Source: UBA935 sp031556725
GTDB lineage: Bacteria; Bacillota; Clostridia; Lachnospirales; Lachnospiraceae
NCBI GenBank assembly: GCA_031556725.1
Contig: JAVBSL010000008.1
Coordinates: 62,001-126,000, forward strand
Direction of reading: 5' to 3'
Length of the DNA stretch: 64,000 nucleotides
The notes under the pieces are model-generated. The model ran no database searches. It was not told the DNA's origin and saw only the letters and a program-made list of their open reading frames with translations. Position 1 is the stretch's first letter. Every line of letters starts with the position of its first letter. Of the stretch, positions 44,130 through 53,514 are shown in pieces. A program made the position numbers and the translations under genes.

Positions 44130-45803
44130 ATGCAATTGTCAGGAGCGGAAATTATTGTAGAATGTTTAAAAGAACAAGGTGTGGATACTGTTTTCGGTTA
44201 TCCGGGCGGTACCATACTGAATGTATATGATGCATTATATAAGCATAGCAGCGAGATCAGACATGTGCTGACCTCCCATGAGCAGGGCGCGGCCCATGCC
44301 GCTGACGGCTATGCCAGAGCAACCGGAAGGGTAGGCGTATGTCTGGCTACCAGCGGACCCGGGGCTACTAATCTGGTAACCGGTATTGCAACGGCATATA
44401 TGGATTCCGTCCCCATGGTAGCGATCACCTGTAATGTAAACCTTCCTTTGCTGGGAAAAGATTCCTTCCAGGAGGTGGATATTGCCGGTGTAACCATGCC
44501 CATTACCAAGCATGGCTATATTGTGAAAGATATCTCTATTTTGGCGGATACTGTACGGAAAGCCTTTGCTATTGCTAAAAAAGGACGTCCCGGTCCGGTG
44601 TTGGTGGATGTTACCAAAGATGTAACAGCGGCATTGTTTGAATATGAGAAGATAGAGCCGGGGATACCGGAAGTAGTGAATTCTTATTCAGCGAAGGACA
44701 TTGAAAATGCAATTACACTCATTAAAAATGCCAAAAAACCATATATTTACCTAGGCGGTGGTGCGGTCATTTCCGGAGCGGCTAAAGAAGTCAGAGAATT
44801 TGCCAAAAAGATTGCGGCACCGGTTTGTGATACCCTGATGGGAAAAGGTGCTTTTGATGGCAGGGATGAACTATACACCGGAATGATCGGTATGCATGGA
44901 ACCAAAACCTCCAATCTTGGTGTAAGCAGTTGTGATCTGCTGATTGCGCTGGGAGCCAGATTCTCTGACCGGGTAGTTGGAAATCCTGATAAATTTGCCT
45001 CACAGGCCAAGGTTCTGCAGATTGATATTGATGCAGCCGAAATTAACAAAAATATTCTTACGGTGGCTTCCGTGGTAGGAGATTTGAAAGAAATCCTCAG
45101 TAAATTAAACGCCGGCCTGGAACAACAGGAACATCCCGAGTGGTTAGCGCATATTAAAGAATTAAAGGAAAAATTCCCCCTGGATTATAATCGGGAAGGA
45201 TTATCCTGTCCTTACATTATGGAAGAGATTTACCGGATTACCGAGGGTAAAGCAATCATTTCTACGGATGTTGGGCAGCACCAGATGTGGGCAGCACAAT
45301 ATTATAAATATACCGAACCCAGAACCTTTTTATCATCAGGCGGATTGGGAACTATGGGCTACGGCCTGGGAGCCTGTATCGGTGCCAAGGTTGGCCAGCC
45401 GGATAAAATCTGTATTAATATTGCCGGTGACGGGTGCTTCAGGATGAATATGAATGAACTGGCTACCGCCAGCCGTTACGATATTCCCATTATTCAGGTA
45501 GTAATCAATAACCATGTATTGGGAATGGTTCGGCAGTGGCAGACGTTATTTTATGAAAAACGGTATTCTCAGACCATCCTAAGTGATAAGGTAGACTTCT
45601 GCATGGTAGCCCAGGGGCTTGGCTGTGAGGCCATCCGTGTAACTACTAAGGAAGAGGTTGAACCGGCACTGAGAAAAGCTATTGCTTTAGGAAAACCGGT
45701 AATGATCGAATGCGTTATTCCGGAGGATGACAAAGTATTTCCCATGGTACCGGCCGGGGCACCCATCAGTGAAGTTTTTGATGGAAATGACTTACAAAAG
45801 TGA
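44130..45803 (+). CDS. ilvB: acetolactate synthase large subunit
   Basis: This ThDP-dependent enzyme makes acetolactate or acetohydroxybutyrate. The 557-residue product has the catalytic Glu block SHEQGAAHAADGYARATG, SGPGATNLVTGIATAYMDS and QEVDIAGVTMPITKH. The ThDP-binding GDGCFRMNMNELATA block and NHVLGMVRQWQ are near the end. No ilvN-type regulatory subunit follows. The biosynthetic form therefore needs a regulatory subunit encoded elsewhere, or works alone. The lysine, phenylalanine and glutamine typical of the anabolic enzyme (LGKDSFQE) are present. Confidence 0.95.
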   Translation: MQLSGAEIIVECLKEQGVDTVFGYPGGTILNVYDALYKHSSEIRHVLTSHEQGAAHAADGYARATGRVGVCLATSGPGATNLVTGIATAYMDSVPMVAITCNVNLPLLGKDSFQEVDIAGVTMPITKHGYIVKDISILADTVRKAFAIAKKGRPGPVLVDVTKDVTAALFEYEKIEPGIPEVVNSYSAKDIENAITLIKNAKKPYIYLGGGAVISGAAKEVREFAKKIAAPVCDTLMGKGAFDGRDELYTGMIGMHGTKTSNLGVSSCDLLIALGARFSDRVVGNPDKFASQAKVLQIDIDAAEINKNILTVASVVGDLKEILSKLNAGLEQQEHPEWLAHIKELKEKFPLDYNREGLSCPYIMEEIYRITEGKAIISTDVGQHQMWAAQYYKYTEPRTFLSSGGLGTMGYGLGACIGAKVGQPDKICINIAGDGCFRMNMNELATASRYDIPIIQVVINNHVLGMVRQWQTLFYEKRYSQTILSDKVDFCMVAQGLGCEAIRVTTKEEVEPALRKAIALGKPVMIECVIPEDDKVFPMVPAGAPISEVFDGNDLQK

Positions 45804-45831
45804 AAACCAACAAATAAAGTGAAGTAATTTT

Positions 45832-47232
45832 ATGAAAAATGTGTTAAAAGGTGTTTGTATCGGATTGGGTATTATATGCTTGCTGACCGCCGGAATGTAT
45901 CTGGGATTATCCTGGTACTATATCGGTGAGTTCAGCTATAATACCTGGATCAACGGAATTTATTGCACAGGAAAAAGTGTCAGTGAAGTGAATCAGGAGT
46001 TGTCCAGAGAATATTCTTATGACAGTTTGACAATTTTGGATTATGAAGGTAATCCTTATTCGATTTCGGCAGAATTAATTGATTATCGCTTTGATTTTGC
46101 CGAAAGTCTGGAAAGATATAAAAGTCTGCAGAATCCTTATTTGTGGATTGATAATCTGCGTGGCGGGAATGGCGAAAAGCATATCCTGCCAATCATTCAT
46201 TATGATGAAACTGCCTTGGAAGAACAAGTAAATGCCCTGCCTTTTATGCAGGAGAAGGACAGTATGCGCACCAGAGCGGTGGAGATCCGGAAAACCGATT
46301 CGGGATATTGCCTGATCAATGAACGGGATAATGTGCTGAACCGGGAAAAAGCCAGAGAAGCTATTTATAATGCGGTAGATCAATTTGAGCCGGAAGTGGA
46401 TTTGCAAAAACTGGATTGTTATGAGGATTTACCGTTAAACGAGGAAATGCAGCAAGCGGTTGCCTTATGGTCGAAAATTCAGGAATTTCAAGATTGTATG
46501 ATAGTCTATCAGATGGGCGAGGAATTAATCCCGATTGATGCTTCCGTAGTTTGTGACTGGTTTTTGCTTAATGAGGATGGAAGCTTTGTTTTTGATGAAC
46601 AGGGTAATCCGGTACTGGATGAAGAAAAGCCGGAAATGTTTATTGCCAAATTGGCAGAGGAATATGATACCTTAGGTGGCCCCAGAGATTTTCAGGCAAC
46701 CCGAGGTGAAATCGTAACCGTAACCGGAGGAATATACGGTAATCAGCTTGATCGGAAGGCGGAAGCAGCCTATCTGCTGCAGGCCTTTAAGGAAAAAAGG
46801 ATTGAAATACATACACCGGAATATAAGCAAAAAGCCTTGTATCAGGGAAAAGATGACATCGGTGATACTTATATCGAAGTGGATATGACCGAACAGATGA
46901 TGTATTACTATGAAAAGGGGAAATGTTTGATTGAAACCCCGGTAGTAACCGGCAATACATCCCTTAGAAGAGGCACCCCGGAGGGTGTGAACTTCGTATA
47001 TGCCAAGCAGAAGAACCGAATTTTACGTGGGGAGGATTATGCATCACCGGTAAAATTCTGGATTCCCGTAAAGGGCGCAATCGGTATTCATGATGCATCC
47101 TGGCGGAATAAATACGGCGGTGAGATTTACAAGACCAACGGTTCTCATGGTTGTATCAATACCCCATATGATGCTGTAAAGGAACTATATGAGTTAGTAG
47201 AAATAGGAACCCCGTGCGTAATGTTTTACTAG
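45832..47232 (+). CDS. L,D-transpeptidase with peptidoglycan-binding domain
   Basis: The 466-residue protein has one N-terminal membrane anchor (residues 5-27). A large external region of about 310 residues resembles the PG_binding_4 / VanW-type domain (GIYCTGKSVSEVNQEL, RGEIVTVTGGIYGNQLDR). The catalytic YkuD domain ends with IGIHDASW and SHGCINTPYDAVKELYE, where the cysteine is the nucleophile. It would make 3-3 crosslinks or attach proteins to the cell wall. The gene starts 28 bases after ilvB with a weak ribosome site (AAGTGAAGT). Confidence 0.9.
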   Translation: MKNVLKGVCIGLGIICLLTAGMYLGLSWYYIGEFSYNTWINGIYCTGKSVSEVNQELSREYSYDSLTILDYEGNPYSISAELIDYRFDFAESLERYKSLQNPYLWIDNLRGGNGEKHILPIIHYDETALEEQVNALPFMQEKDSMRTRAVEIRKTDSGYCLINERDNVLNREKAREAIYNAVDQFEPEVDLQKLDCYEDLPLNEEMQQAVALWSKIQEFQDCMIVYQMGEELIPIDASVVCDWFLLNEDGSFVFDEQGNPVLDEEKPEMFIAKLAEEYDTLGGPRDFQATRGEIVTVTGGIYGNQLDRKAEAAYLLQAFKEKRIEIHTPEYKQKALYQGKDDIGDTYIEVDMTEQMMYYYEKGKCLIETPVVTGNTSLRRGTPEGVNFVYAKQKNRILRGEDYASPVKFWIPVKGAIGIHDASWRNKYGGEIYKTNGSHGCINTPYDAVKELYELVEIGTPCVMFY

Positions 47233-47248
47233 TCGAAGTTATTTTTAG

Positions 47249-47277
47249 TTGACGAAAGGATGCATTAAGGGTACAAT
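47249..47277 (+). promoter_or_regulatory. sigma-A promoter for serC-serA
   Basis: TTGACG (47249-47254) and TACAAT (47272-47277) are 17 bases apart, 5 of 6 matches in each box, 36 bases before the serC start. Confidence 0.8.
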
Positions 47278-47313
47278 ATTTCTCAGAGTTTGTACGTTTA
47301 GGAGGAGAAAATC

Positions 47314-48396
47314 GTGTCAAGAGTTTACAATTTTTCAGCAGGACCGGCTGTTTTACCGGAGGAAGTACTTAATGAAGCAGCAGCAGAGATGCTGGATTAT
47401 CAGGGATCAGGGATGTCCGTAATGGAAATGTCCCATCGTTCCAAAGTATATGATACCATTATTAAAGAAGCAGAAGCAGATATCCGGGAACTGATGAATA
47501 TTCCGGACAATTACAAGGTGCTCTTTTTACAGGGCGGTGCCAGTCAGCAGTTTGCCATGATTCCCATGAATCTGATGAAAAATAAGAAAGCCGCCTATAT
47601 TGTGACCGGTGAATTTGCCAAGAAAGCATACGAGGAAGCCAAGCTTTTCGGTGAAGCAATCGCAGTGGCATCTTCCGAAGACAAGACTTTTTCATACATT
47701 CCCGATTGCTCGGATCTGGATATTCCGACTGATACAGATTATGTATATATATGTGAAAACAATACTATTTTTGGTACCAAATATAAAGAACTGCCCAATA
47801 CCAAGGGACACGTTCTGGTTGCCGATGTATCCTCCTGCTTTTTATCAGAACCTATTGATGTAACCAAATACGGCGTTATTTATGGCGGCGTGCAGAAGAA
47901 TGTAGGACCGGCCGGTATGGCCATCGTAATCATCAGAGAAGATCTGATTTCCGATGAATGTTTGCCCGGAACTCCTACCATGCTGAAATATAAGACTCAT
48001 GCCAAGGCTGATTCCCTTTATAATACGCCTCCTGCATATACCATTTATATTTGCGGTAAAGTATTCAAAGGGCTGAAGAAAAACGGCGGTTTGGCCGCCA
48101 TGAAGGAATATAATGAAAAGAAAGCCGCTGTTTTGTATGATTTCTTAGATGAAAGCGGTCTCTTTAAAGGAACCGCACGCAAAGAAGACCGTTCTTTGAT
48201 GAACGTGACTTTTGTAACCGGTTCGGCCGAACTGGATGATAAATTTATCAAGGAAGCCAAAGCCGCTGGTTTTGATAACCTGAAAGGCCACAGAAGTGCA
48301 GGCGGTATGCGGGCCAGCATCTATAATGCCATGCCCATCAAGGGTGTGGAAGAACTGGTGAAATTTATGAAGGAATTTGAAAAAAATAATAAATAA
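47314..48396 (+). CDS. serC: phosphoserine aminotransferase
   Basis: This PLP enzyme converts 3-phosphohydroxypyruvate to phosphoserine. The 360-residue product starts with YNFSAGPAVLPEEVL and has the PLP-lysine motif YGGVQKNVGPAGMAI. MEMSHRSKVYD and a closing GHRSAGGMRASIYNAMP are diagnostic. The start codon is GTG 47314, preceded by TAGGAGGAGAAAATC. It pairs with serA 14 bases later, covering the first two steps of serine synthesis. Confidence 0.97.
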   Translation: MSRVYNFSAGPAVLPEEVLNEAAAEMLDYQGSGMSVMEMSHRSKVYDTIIKEAEADIRELMNIPDNYKVLFLQGGASQQFAMIPMNLMKNKKAAYIVTGEFAKKAYEEAKLFGEAIAVASSEDKTFSYIPDCSDLDIPTDTDYVYICENNTIFGTKYKELPNTKGHVLVADVSSCFLSEPIDVTKYGVIYGGVQKNVGPAGMAIVIIREDLISDECLPGTPTMLKYKTHAKADSLYNTPPAYTIYICGKVFKGLKKNGGLAAMKEYNEKKAAVLYDFLDESGLFKGTARKEDRSLMNVTFVTGSAELDDKFIKEAKAAGFDNLKGHRSAGGMRASIYNAMPIKGVEELVKFMKEFEKNNK

Positions 48397-48410
48397 AGCG
48401 AGGGAACGAA

Positions 48411-49574
48411 ATGTTTAAGTATCACTGCTTAAATCCTATTGCCGATATAGGTCTTGTGAGATTTACGGACAAGTATGAAAAAACCGATAAAGTTGAGGAC
48501 GCTCAAGGTATTCTGGTGAGAAGTGCATCCATGCATGAGATGGAACTGCCGGAGAACCTTTTGGCGGTAGCCAGAGCCGGTGCCGGAGTGAATAATATTC
48601 CCCTGGATAAATGTCTGGAAAAGGGTATCGTTGTATTTAATACTCCCGGAGCCAATGCCAACGGCGTTAAAGAACTGGTCATTGCCGGTATGCTTTTGGC
48701 ATCCCGTGACGTGGTAGAAGGCATTAACTGGGTAGAAAACGAAAAAGATAACCCGAATATCGCCAAGGAAGCGGAAAAGGAAAAGAAGAACTTTGCCGGA
48801 ACCGAGATTCAGGACAAAAAGTTAGGTATTATTGGTCTTGGCGCTATCGGTGTAAAAGTAGCCAATGCCGCTAAGCATCTGGGTATGGAAGTATACGGTT
48901 ATGATCCATATATTTCAGTGGATGCGGCATGGAGTTTAAGCCGGGATGTAAAACATGTACTGAATGTTGAAGAAATTTACGAAAACTGTGATTTTATTAC
49001 CATTCATGTACCGCTGATGGATGCTACCAGAGAGATGATCAATGCAGATGCGATTGCCAAGATGAAAAAAGGCGTTGTTATTCTTAATTTTGCCAGAGAT
49101 CTGCTGGCCAATGAAAAGGATGTTCTGGCTGGAATCAAAGCCGGAACTGTAAGAAAGTATGTAACCGATTTTCCCAATCCGGTTACTGCCGGACAGGAAG
49201 GTTGTATCGTTGTACCTCATCTGGGCGCTTCCACAGAAGAATCGGAAGATAATTGTGCGAAGATGGCTGTGAAGGAAATGATGGATTATCTGGAGAACGG
49301 AAACATCATTAACAGCGTGAATTTCCCCAGCTGCGATATGGGTGTTTGTACTCAAAGGGGACGTGTAACTATTTTCCATGAGAACAAAGCCAATATGATT
49401 ACCAAGTTTACCGCCTGCTTCGGCGATCAAAGTATTAATATTTCAGATATGACCAATAAGTCAAAGGGTGAGTATGCTTACACTATGATTGATATCGAAG
49501 CGGAAGCAGATGCCGAAACGATTGCAAAACTTAGCTCAATTCCCGGGGTATTGCGGGTGAGAGTAGTAAAATAA
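48411..49574 (+). CDS. serA: D-3-phosphoglycerate dehydrogenase
   Basis: This NAD-dependent enzyme is the first committed step of serine synthesis. The 387-residue product has the 2-hydroxyacid dehydrogenase NAD site LGIIGLGAIGVKVANAAKHLG and a catalytic region ending in VPHLGASTEESEDN (catalytic His). The C-terminal ACT-like domain (ITKFTACFGDQSINISDM) could sense serine. This is the short form without the intervening domain of longer SerA proteins. AGCGAGGGAACGAA precedes ATG 48411. Confidence 0.94.
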   Translation: MFKYHCLNPIADIGLVRFTDKYEKTDKVEDAQGILVRSASMHEMELPENLLAVARAGAGVNNIPLDKCLEKGIVVFNTPGANANGVKELVIAGMLLASRDVVEGINWVENEKDNPNIAKEAEKEKKNFAGTEIQDKKLGIIGLGAIGVKVANAAKHLGMEVYGYDPYISVDAAWSLSRDVKHVLNVEEIYENCDFITIHVPLMDATREMINADAIAKMKKGVVILNFARDLLANEKDVLAGIKAGTVRKYVTDFPNPVTAGQEGCIVVPHLGASTEESEDNCAKMAVKEMMDYLENGNIINSVNFPSCDMGVCTQRGRVTIFHENKANMITKFTACFGDQSINISDMTNKSKGEYAYTMIDIEAEADAETIAKLSSIPGVLRVRVVK

Positions 49575-49576
49575 GT

Positions 49577-49611
49577 AAAAAGGTTGTCACCTCACGGTGG
49601 CAGCCTTTTTT
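49577..49611. terminator. bidirectional terminator between serA and a convergent small gene
   Basis: A stem of about 14 base pairs (from AAAAGGTTGTCACC to GGTGGCAGCCTTTT) closes a TCAC loop and is flanked by A and T runs. The right arm's T run reaches the stop codon of the minus-strand small gene. Confidence 0.8.
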
Positions 49612-49858
49612 AGAAAGTGTCATCTAAGCGGCCCTGAAATTCCTGCTCTCGCAGAACGGCAGCTTCACTGGCCAGATCCATATATCTGATGAAGATGTCC
49701 TCCAGAGGGATATTTTCTTCCCTGGATATTTCCTGCATAATTGGGCGGAGCTTTTCCAATTGAACGGAAATGGGGGTTTTCTGAGGATCGATGTCAGACA
49801 TCACTTTGTCGGCATAGACATTGATCCGTTCTAAAAATTGTTTGTCTTTTTCCTGCAT
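49610..49858 (-). CDS. small conserved-looking protein of unknown function
   Basis: The 82-residue acidic protein is likely all helical (DKQFLERINVYADKVMSD, VQLEKLRPIMQEISREE, YMDLASEAAVLREQEFQ). I do not recognise the family. AGCAGGTGACTTATT lies before its ATG. It is the only minus-strand gene between serA and glgB. The helical repeat-like spacing suggests a protein-binding role, but that is a guess. Confidence 0.65.
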   Translation of the reverse strand: MQEKDKQFLERINVYADKVMSDIDPQKTPISVQLEKLRPIMQEISREENIPLEDIFIRYMDLASEAAVLREQEFQGRLDDTF

Positions 49859-49908
49859 AATAAGTCACCTGCTTCTTTATTTGTCAAAATTATTTTACCA
49901 CTAGATGC

Positions 49909-49937
49909 TTGTACTGTATAGGTATATTTGTTAAAAT
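49909..49937 (+). promoter_or_regulatory. sigma-A promoter for glgB
   Basis: TTGTAC (49909-49914) and TAAAAT (49932-49937) have a 17-base spacer and lie 30 bases before the GTG start. Confidence 0.7.
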
Positions 49938-49966
49938 AGCATTATCATACTGTGGAGGTAACTGTT

Positions 49967-52369
49967 GTGAATAATAGATTATACAAATTAATGAATTGGC
50001 CCAAAATAGAAGGAATCGTTTATTCGGAAGAGGATCAGCCTCATGATGTATTGGGACCTCACGTAGCAGGAAACGGCACATTACTGCAAACCTTTCAGCC
50101 GGGTGCAAAGGGAGTGGAAGTAGTAATAAAAGGGGAAAAAGAAACATATAAAATGGAGATGGCGGATGAAGAAGGATTTTTTGCCTGTCTGATTCCGGGG
50201 AAAAATATCGGGAAATATGTATATCGGGTGACTGATGGGGATAAGAATGTGAGAGAGGTGAAGGATGCATATGCCTTTCAGCCTCAAATTACAGAAAAAG
50301 ATCTGGATAAATTTGAAGCAGGTATTCATTATACGGTTTATGATAAATTAGGTGCTCATCCTCTGACTGTAAGCGGTGTTAAGGGGGTTAATTTTGCCGT
50401 ATGGGCGCCCAATGTCATCCGGGCCAGTGTGGTAGGCGACTTTAATAAGTGGGATGGCCGTGTGCATCAGATGAGAAGACTGGGAGACAGCGGTATATTT
50501 GAGATATTTATTCCCGATGTGAAGGTTGGGGATACCTATAAGTTTGAATTGAAGGTAAAAGGCGGCTTAACTTATATGAAGGCCGATCCTTACGCCTTCG
50601 GCCAGCAGCTACGGCCGGATTCCGCCTCCATCGTGCGGGATATCAAGCAATTTCAATGGGAAGATTCTGACTGGCTTGACATCAGAAAAGCAAGACAAAG
50701 CTGCGAGGCCCCGATCAGTGTGTATGAATTATATCTGGGTTCCTTCAGAAGACCGGAGGGTGGAGAAGAGTACTATAATTATCGGGAACTGGCACCGATG
50801 ATCCTTCAATATGTAAAAGAAATGGGATATACCCATATTGAGCTGATGCCGGTGATGGAGCATCCTTTGGATAAATCCTGGGGCTATCAGGTGATCGGTT
50901 ATTATGCTCCCACATCCCGTTACGGAACCGCCGAAGACTTTATGTTTTTTATGAATGAGATGCATAAGGCCGGTATCGGCGTTATTCTGGATTGGGTTCC
51001 GGCTCATTTTCCCAGAGATACCTATGGGTTGTCGAATTTTGACGGAACCTGCTTATATGAACATTTAGATCCCAGAAAAGGTTTTCACCCTCATTGGGGA
51101 ACCTTGATTTATAATTACGGACGTCCCCAGGTATCTAATTATTTGATTGCAAATGCCCTTTACTGGGTAGAAAAGTATCATGTGGATGGTATCCGTATCG
51201 ATGCGGTAGCTTCCATGCTTTACCTGGATTATGGAAAAAGCGATGGCGAATGGGTTGCCAATATGTATGGCGGCAATGAAAATCTGGAAGCGATAGAGTT
51301 CCTTAAACATCTTAACTCCATGATGAAGAAACGAAATCCCGGGGTTATGATGATAGCCGAGGAGTCCACGTCCTGGCCGCAGGTTACAGGAGATCTGGAT
51401 GATGGCGGTCTGGGATTTGATATGAAATGGAATATGGGTTGGATGAATGATTATCTTCGTTATATTAATTTCGATCCATATTTCCGGGCGCATCACCATC
51501 ATGAACTGACTTTCAGCATGATTTATGCTTACAGTGAAAACTTCATGCTGGTATTTTCTCATGATGAAGTGGTGCATGGGAAATCCACGATGATTGGTAA
51601 GATGCCCGGCGAAGTGGCTGATAAATTTTCAGATTTGCGGTTAACCTATGCGTATATGATGATGCATCCGGGTAAGAAGCTGTTATTTATGGGTCAGGAC
51701 ATTGCCGAATTCAAGGAATTTGATGAGACAAGGGAAGTGGAATGGTCCTTGCTGCAATATCCGGAGCATCAGCAGTTAAATCATCTTGTCCGGACCTTAA
51801 ACCGTTTTTACCGTAAAAATCCGGCTTTGTATACGCTAGATACTAATCCTGACGGCTTTCAATGGATTAATTGTATCACAGCTGAAAAATGTATGCTTTC
51901 CTTTATACGTCAGAGCAAAAAGGAAGAGGAAATGCTGGTGGTGGTAGCAAACTTTGCTAATATGATGCAGGACTTTGTGATTGGCGTACCTGTGGAAGGT
52001 AAATATAAAGAAATCCTAAATACAGACGCCAAAGAGTTCGGCGGCCAGGGACGGGTAAACAGCCGGGCAAAAATGACCGAAGAAAAAGAGATAGATGAAT
52101 GTCCCTTTTCCTTTAAGATGACCAGTGCACCGCTTTCTCTCAGTGTTTTTGGCTATACGCCTTTCAGCGACGAAGAGCGGGCTGAAATTCTCAGGAAAAA
52201 AGAAGAAATGATTCGTAAAAAGCTGCAGAAGGAAAAGGAAGCGGCGGAGAAGAAAGCAGCAGCTGAAAAAACAGCAGCCGAAAAGCGTGCCAAAGCCGAA
52301 AAGGAAGCCGCTGAACGAAAGGCCGCCAAAGAATTAGAAAGATTAAAGAAGAAAGATAAGGCAAAATGA
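49967..52369 (+). CDS. glgB: 1,4-alpha-glucan branching enzyme with charged C-terminal tail
   Basis: This GH13 enzyme adds alpha-1,6 branches to glycogen. The 800-residue product has a CBM48 region with VNFAVWAPNVIRASVVGDFNKWDG, then a catalytic barrel with VHLDWVPAHFP-like ILDWVPAHFPRD, the nucleophile in VDGIRIDAVASMLYLDYG, the acid in MMIAEESTSWPQVTG and LVFSHDEVVHGKS. The GTG start at 49967 follows GTGGAGG (49952-49958). The last 65 residues are a Lys/Glu/Ala-rich, probably coiled-coil tail (KEAAEKKAAAEK and similar), not part of the standard enzyme. glgA, glgC and glgP are not in the window. Confidence 0.95.
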   Translation: MNNRLYKLMNWPKIEGIVYSEEDQPHDVLGPHVAGNGTLLQTFQPGAKGVEVVIKGEKETYKMEMADEEGFFACLIPGKNIGKYVYRVTDGDKNVREVKDAYAFQPQITEKDLDKFEAGIHYTVYDKLGAHPLTVSGVKGVNFAVWAPNVIRASVVGDFNKWDGRVHQMRRLGDSGIFEIFIPDVKVGDTYKFELKVKGGLTYMKADPYAFGQQLRPDSASIVRDIKQFQWEDSDWLDIRKARQSCEAPISVYELYLGSFRRPEGGEEYYNYRELAPMILQYVKEMGYTHIELMPVMEHPLDKSWGYQVIGYYAPTSRYGTAEDFMFFMNEMHKAGIGVILDWVPAHFPRDTYGLSNFDGTCLYEHLDPRKGFHPHWGTLIYNYGRPQVSNYLIANALYWVEKYHVDGIRIDAVASMLYLDYGKSDGEWVANMYGGNENLEAIEFLKHLNSMMKKRNPGVMMIAEESTSWPQVTGDLDDGGLGFDMKWNMGWMNDYLRYINFDPYFRAHHHHELTFSMIYAYSENFMLVFSHDEVVHGKSTMIGKMPGEVADKFSDLRLTYAYMMMHPGKKLLFMGQDIAEFKEFDETREVEWSLLQYPEHQQLNHLVRTLNRFYRKNPALYTLDTNPDGFQWINCITAEKCMLSFIRQSKKEEEMLVVVANFANMMQDFVIGVPVEGKYKEILNTDAKEFGGQGRVNSRAKMTEEKEIDECPFSFKMTSAPLSLSVFGYTPFSDEERAEILRKKEEMIRKKLQKEKEAAEKKAAAEKTAAEKRAKAEKEAAERKAAKELERLKKKDKAK

Positions 52370-53268
52370 TACAAACTTTATTAGCAGTAATGATCGATAA
52401 TGATGAGAATAAAATAGGAATTATTCGGCAGTATTTGAATGAACTGCCAAGCAAAGCCTTGCATTTGGGAATTCGGGCAATACTTGCATTAGTGTTCTTT
52501 TTGTTGGGGATGCAAGTAATCAGGATGATCCGGAAGGTAGTGCATAAGTCGCTGCAGCGCGGGCAGGCAGAAGCGGGGGTAATACAGTTTTTGGACTCCT
52601 TTATAAAGGCAGTGCTATATATCGTGCTGTTTTTTATGATTGCCTCCGGTTTTGGATTGGATGCCACCAGTGTTGCAGCGGTGCTGGGTTCTGTGGGTGT
52701 GGCAATCAGTTTGGCGGTACAGGGGAGCTTGTCCAATCTGGCCGGTGGCGTGCTGATTATGATACTGAAGCCTTTTAAGGTTGGAGATTATATTAAAGAG
52801 GACACCAATGGTAATGAAGGTACTGTTATTGTAATTGATATCTTTTACACCAAGCTGCAGACTGTGGATAACAAAATTATTGTATTGCCCAACGGTACCC
52901 TGGCAAACAGCAGCCTGACCAATGTGACGGCATGCGATGAGCGAAGATTAGAATTTAAACTGGCAATTTCTTATGATACGGATATCCGCTATGCCAAGTC
53001 GGTAATTGAGAAAGTGCTGATTGAGGATGAGGCAGTAATTCAGGATAAGGAACACTTTGTATATGTAGAGGAATTGGCTGCCGGCTGGGTGAATCTGGGG
53101 GTACGCTGCTGGTTTTCCATAGGTGATTTTTGGGAAGGAAAATGGCGGATTGCGGAGAATATTAAGTATGCCTTGGATGAGGCCGGAATCGTCATTCCCT
53201 GTGCGCAGATAGAGATTCGAGATGGCAAGATAAAAGAGCCGGATGAAGAGTATAATATTCAAAATTAG
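52366..53268 (+). CDS. mscS: small-conductance mechanosensitive channel (MscS family)
   Basis: This 300-residue membrane channel opens on osmotic down-shock. It has three membrane segments (about 23-45, 68-90 and 95-115), the pore-lining TM3 pattern VAAVLGSVGVAISLAVQGSLSNLAGG, the beta domain with GDYIKEDTNGNEGTVIVIDIFYT and an alpha/beta C-terminal part. Its ATG overlaps the glgB stop as ATGA, so the two are translationally coupled. Confidence 0.94.
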   Translation: MIQTLLAVMIDNDENKIGIIRQYLNELPSKALHLGIRAILALVFFLLGMQVIRMIRKVVHKSLQRGQAEAGVIQFLDSFIKAVLYIVLFFMIASGFGLDATSVAAVLGSVGVAISLAVQGSLSNLAGGVLIMILKPFKVGDYIKEDTNGNEGTVIVIDIFYTKLQTVDNKIIVLPNGTLANSSLTNVTACDERRLEFKLAISYDTDIRYAKSVIEKVLIEDEAVIQDKEHFVYVEELAAGWVNLGVRCWFSIGDFWEGKWRIAENIKYALDEAGIVIPCAQIEIRDGKIKEPDEEYNIQN

Positions 53269-53270
53269 GC

Positions 53271-53299
53271 TTGCCAAATAGGGACGGAGACAGTATAAT
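53271..53299 (+). promoter_or_regulatory. promoter of tRNA-Thr
   Basis: TTGCCA (53271-53276) and the exact TATAAT (53294-53299) have a 17-base spacer, 13 bases before the mature tRNA. Confidence 0.75.
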
Positions 53300-53312
53300 G
53301 AATTTTGTGATT

Positions 53313-53385
53313 GCTTCCGTGGCTCAGTTGGTAGAGCGACGCATTCGTAATGCGTAGGGCAGGGGTTCGAGTCCCCTCGGGAGCT
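53313..53385 (+). tRNA. tRNA-Thr (anticodon CGT)
   Basis: A full cloverleaf can be drawn: acceptor GCTTCCG with CGGGAGC, D arm with TGGCTCAGTTGGTAGAGC, anticodon stem ACGCA/TGCGT around loop TTCGTAA (anticodon CGT), and T arm AGGGGTTCGAGTCCCCT. The CCA end is not encoded; discriminator T at 53385. It marks the end of the housekeeping part of the window and precedes an AT-rich accessory region. Confidence 0.95.
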
Positions 53386-53397
53386 GTGGAACAAAGG

Positions 53398-53430
53398 GCA
53401 TGTTTCTCACAACGAGAAGGATGCTTTTTT
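53398..53430 (+). terminator. terminator after tRNA-Thr
   Basis: GCAT and TTCTC pair with GAGAA and ATGC around an ACAAC loop with a two-base internal mismatch. The stem is followed by TTTTTT (53425-53430). Confidence 0.75.
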
Positions 53431-53444
53431 CTGTTGGATAAATA

Positions 53445-53453
53445 TGATATAAT
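53445..53453 (+). promoter_or_regulatory. extended -10 promoter for the AAA+ two-gene unit
   Basis: TGATATAAT (53445-53453) is an extended -10 box. No good -35 is seen at the right distance (the T run of the tRNA terminator is there). It lies 62 bases before the first start codon. Confidence 0.45.
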
Positions 53454-53514
53454 GTAGACATAGGTATTTGAAATAACATTAACAGACTATTTCCAAAAGA
53501 AAGGAACTTATTTT

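Noticed and set aside
49952..49966. Earlier GTG start of glgB
   Set aside because: That GTG is part of the GTGGAGG ribosome binding site for the GTG at 49967.
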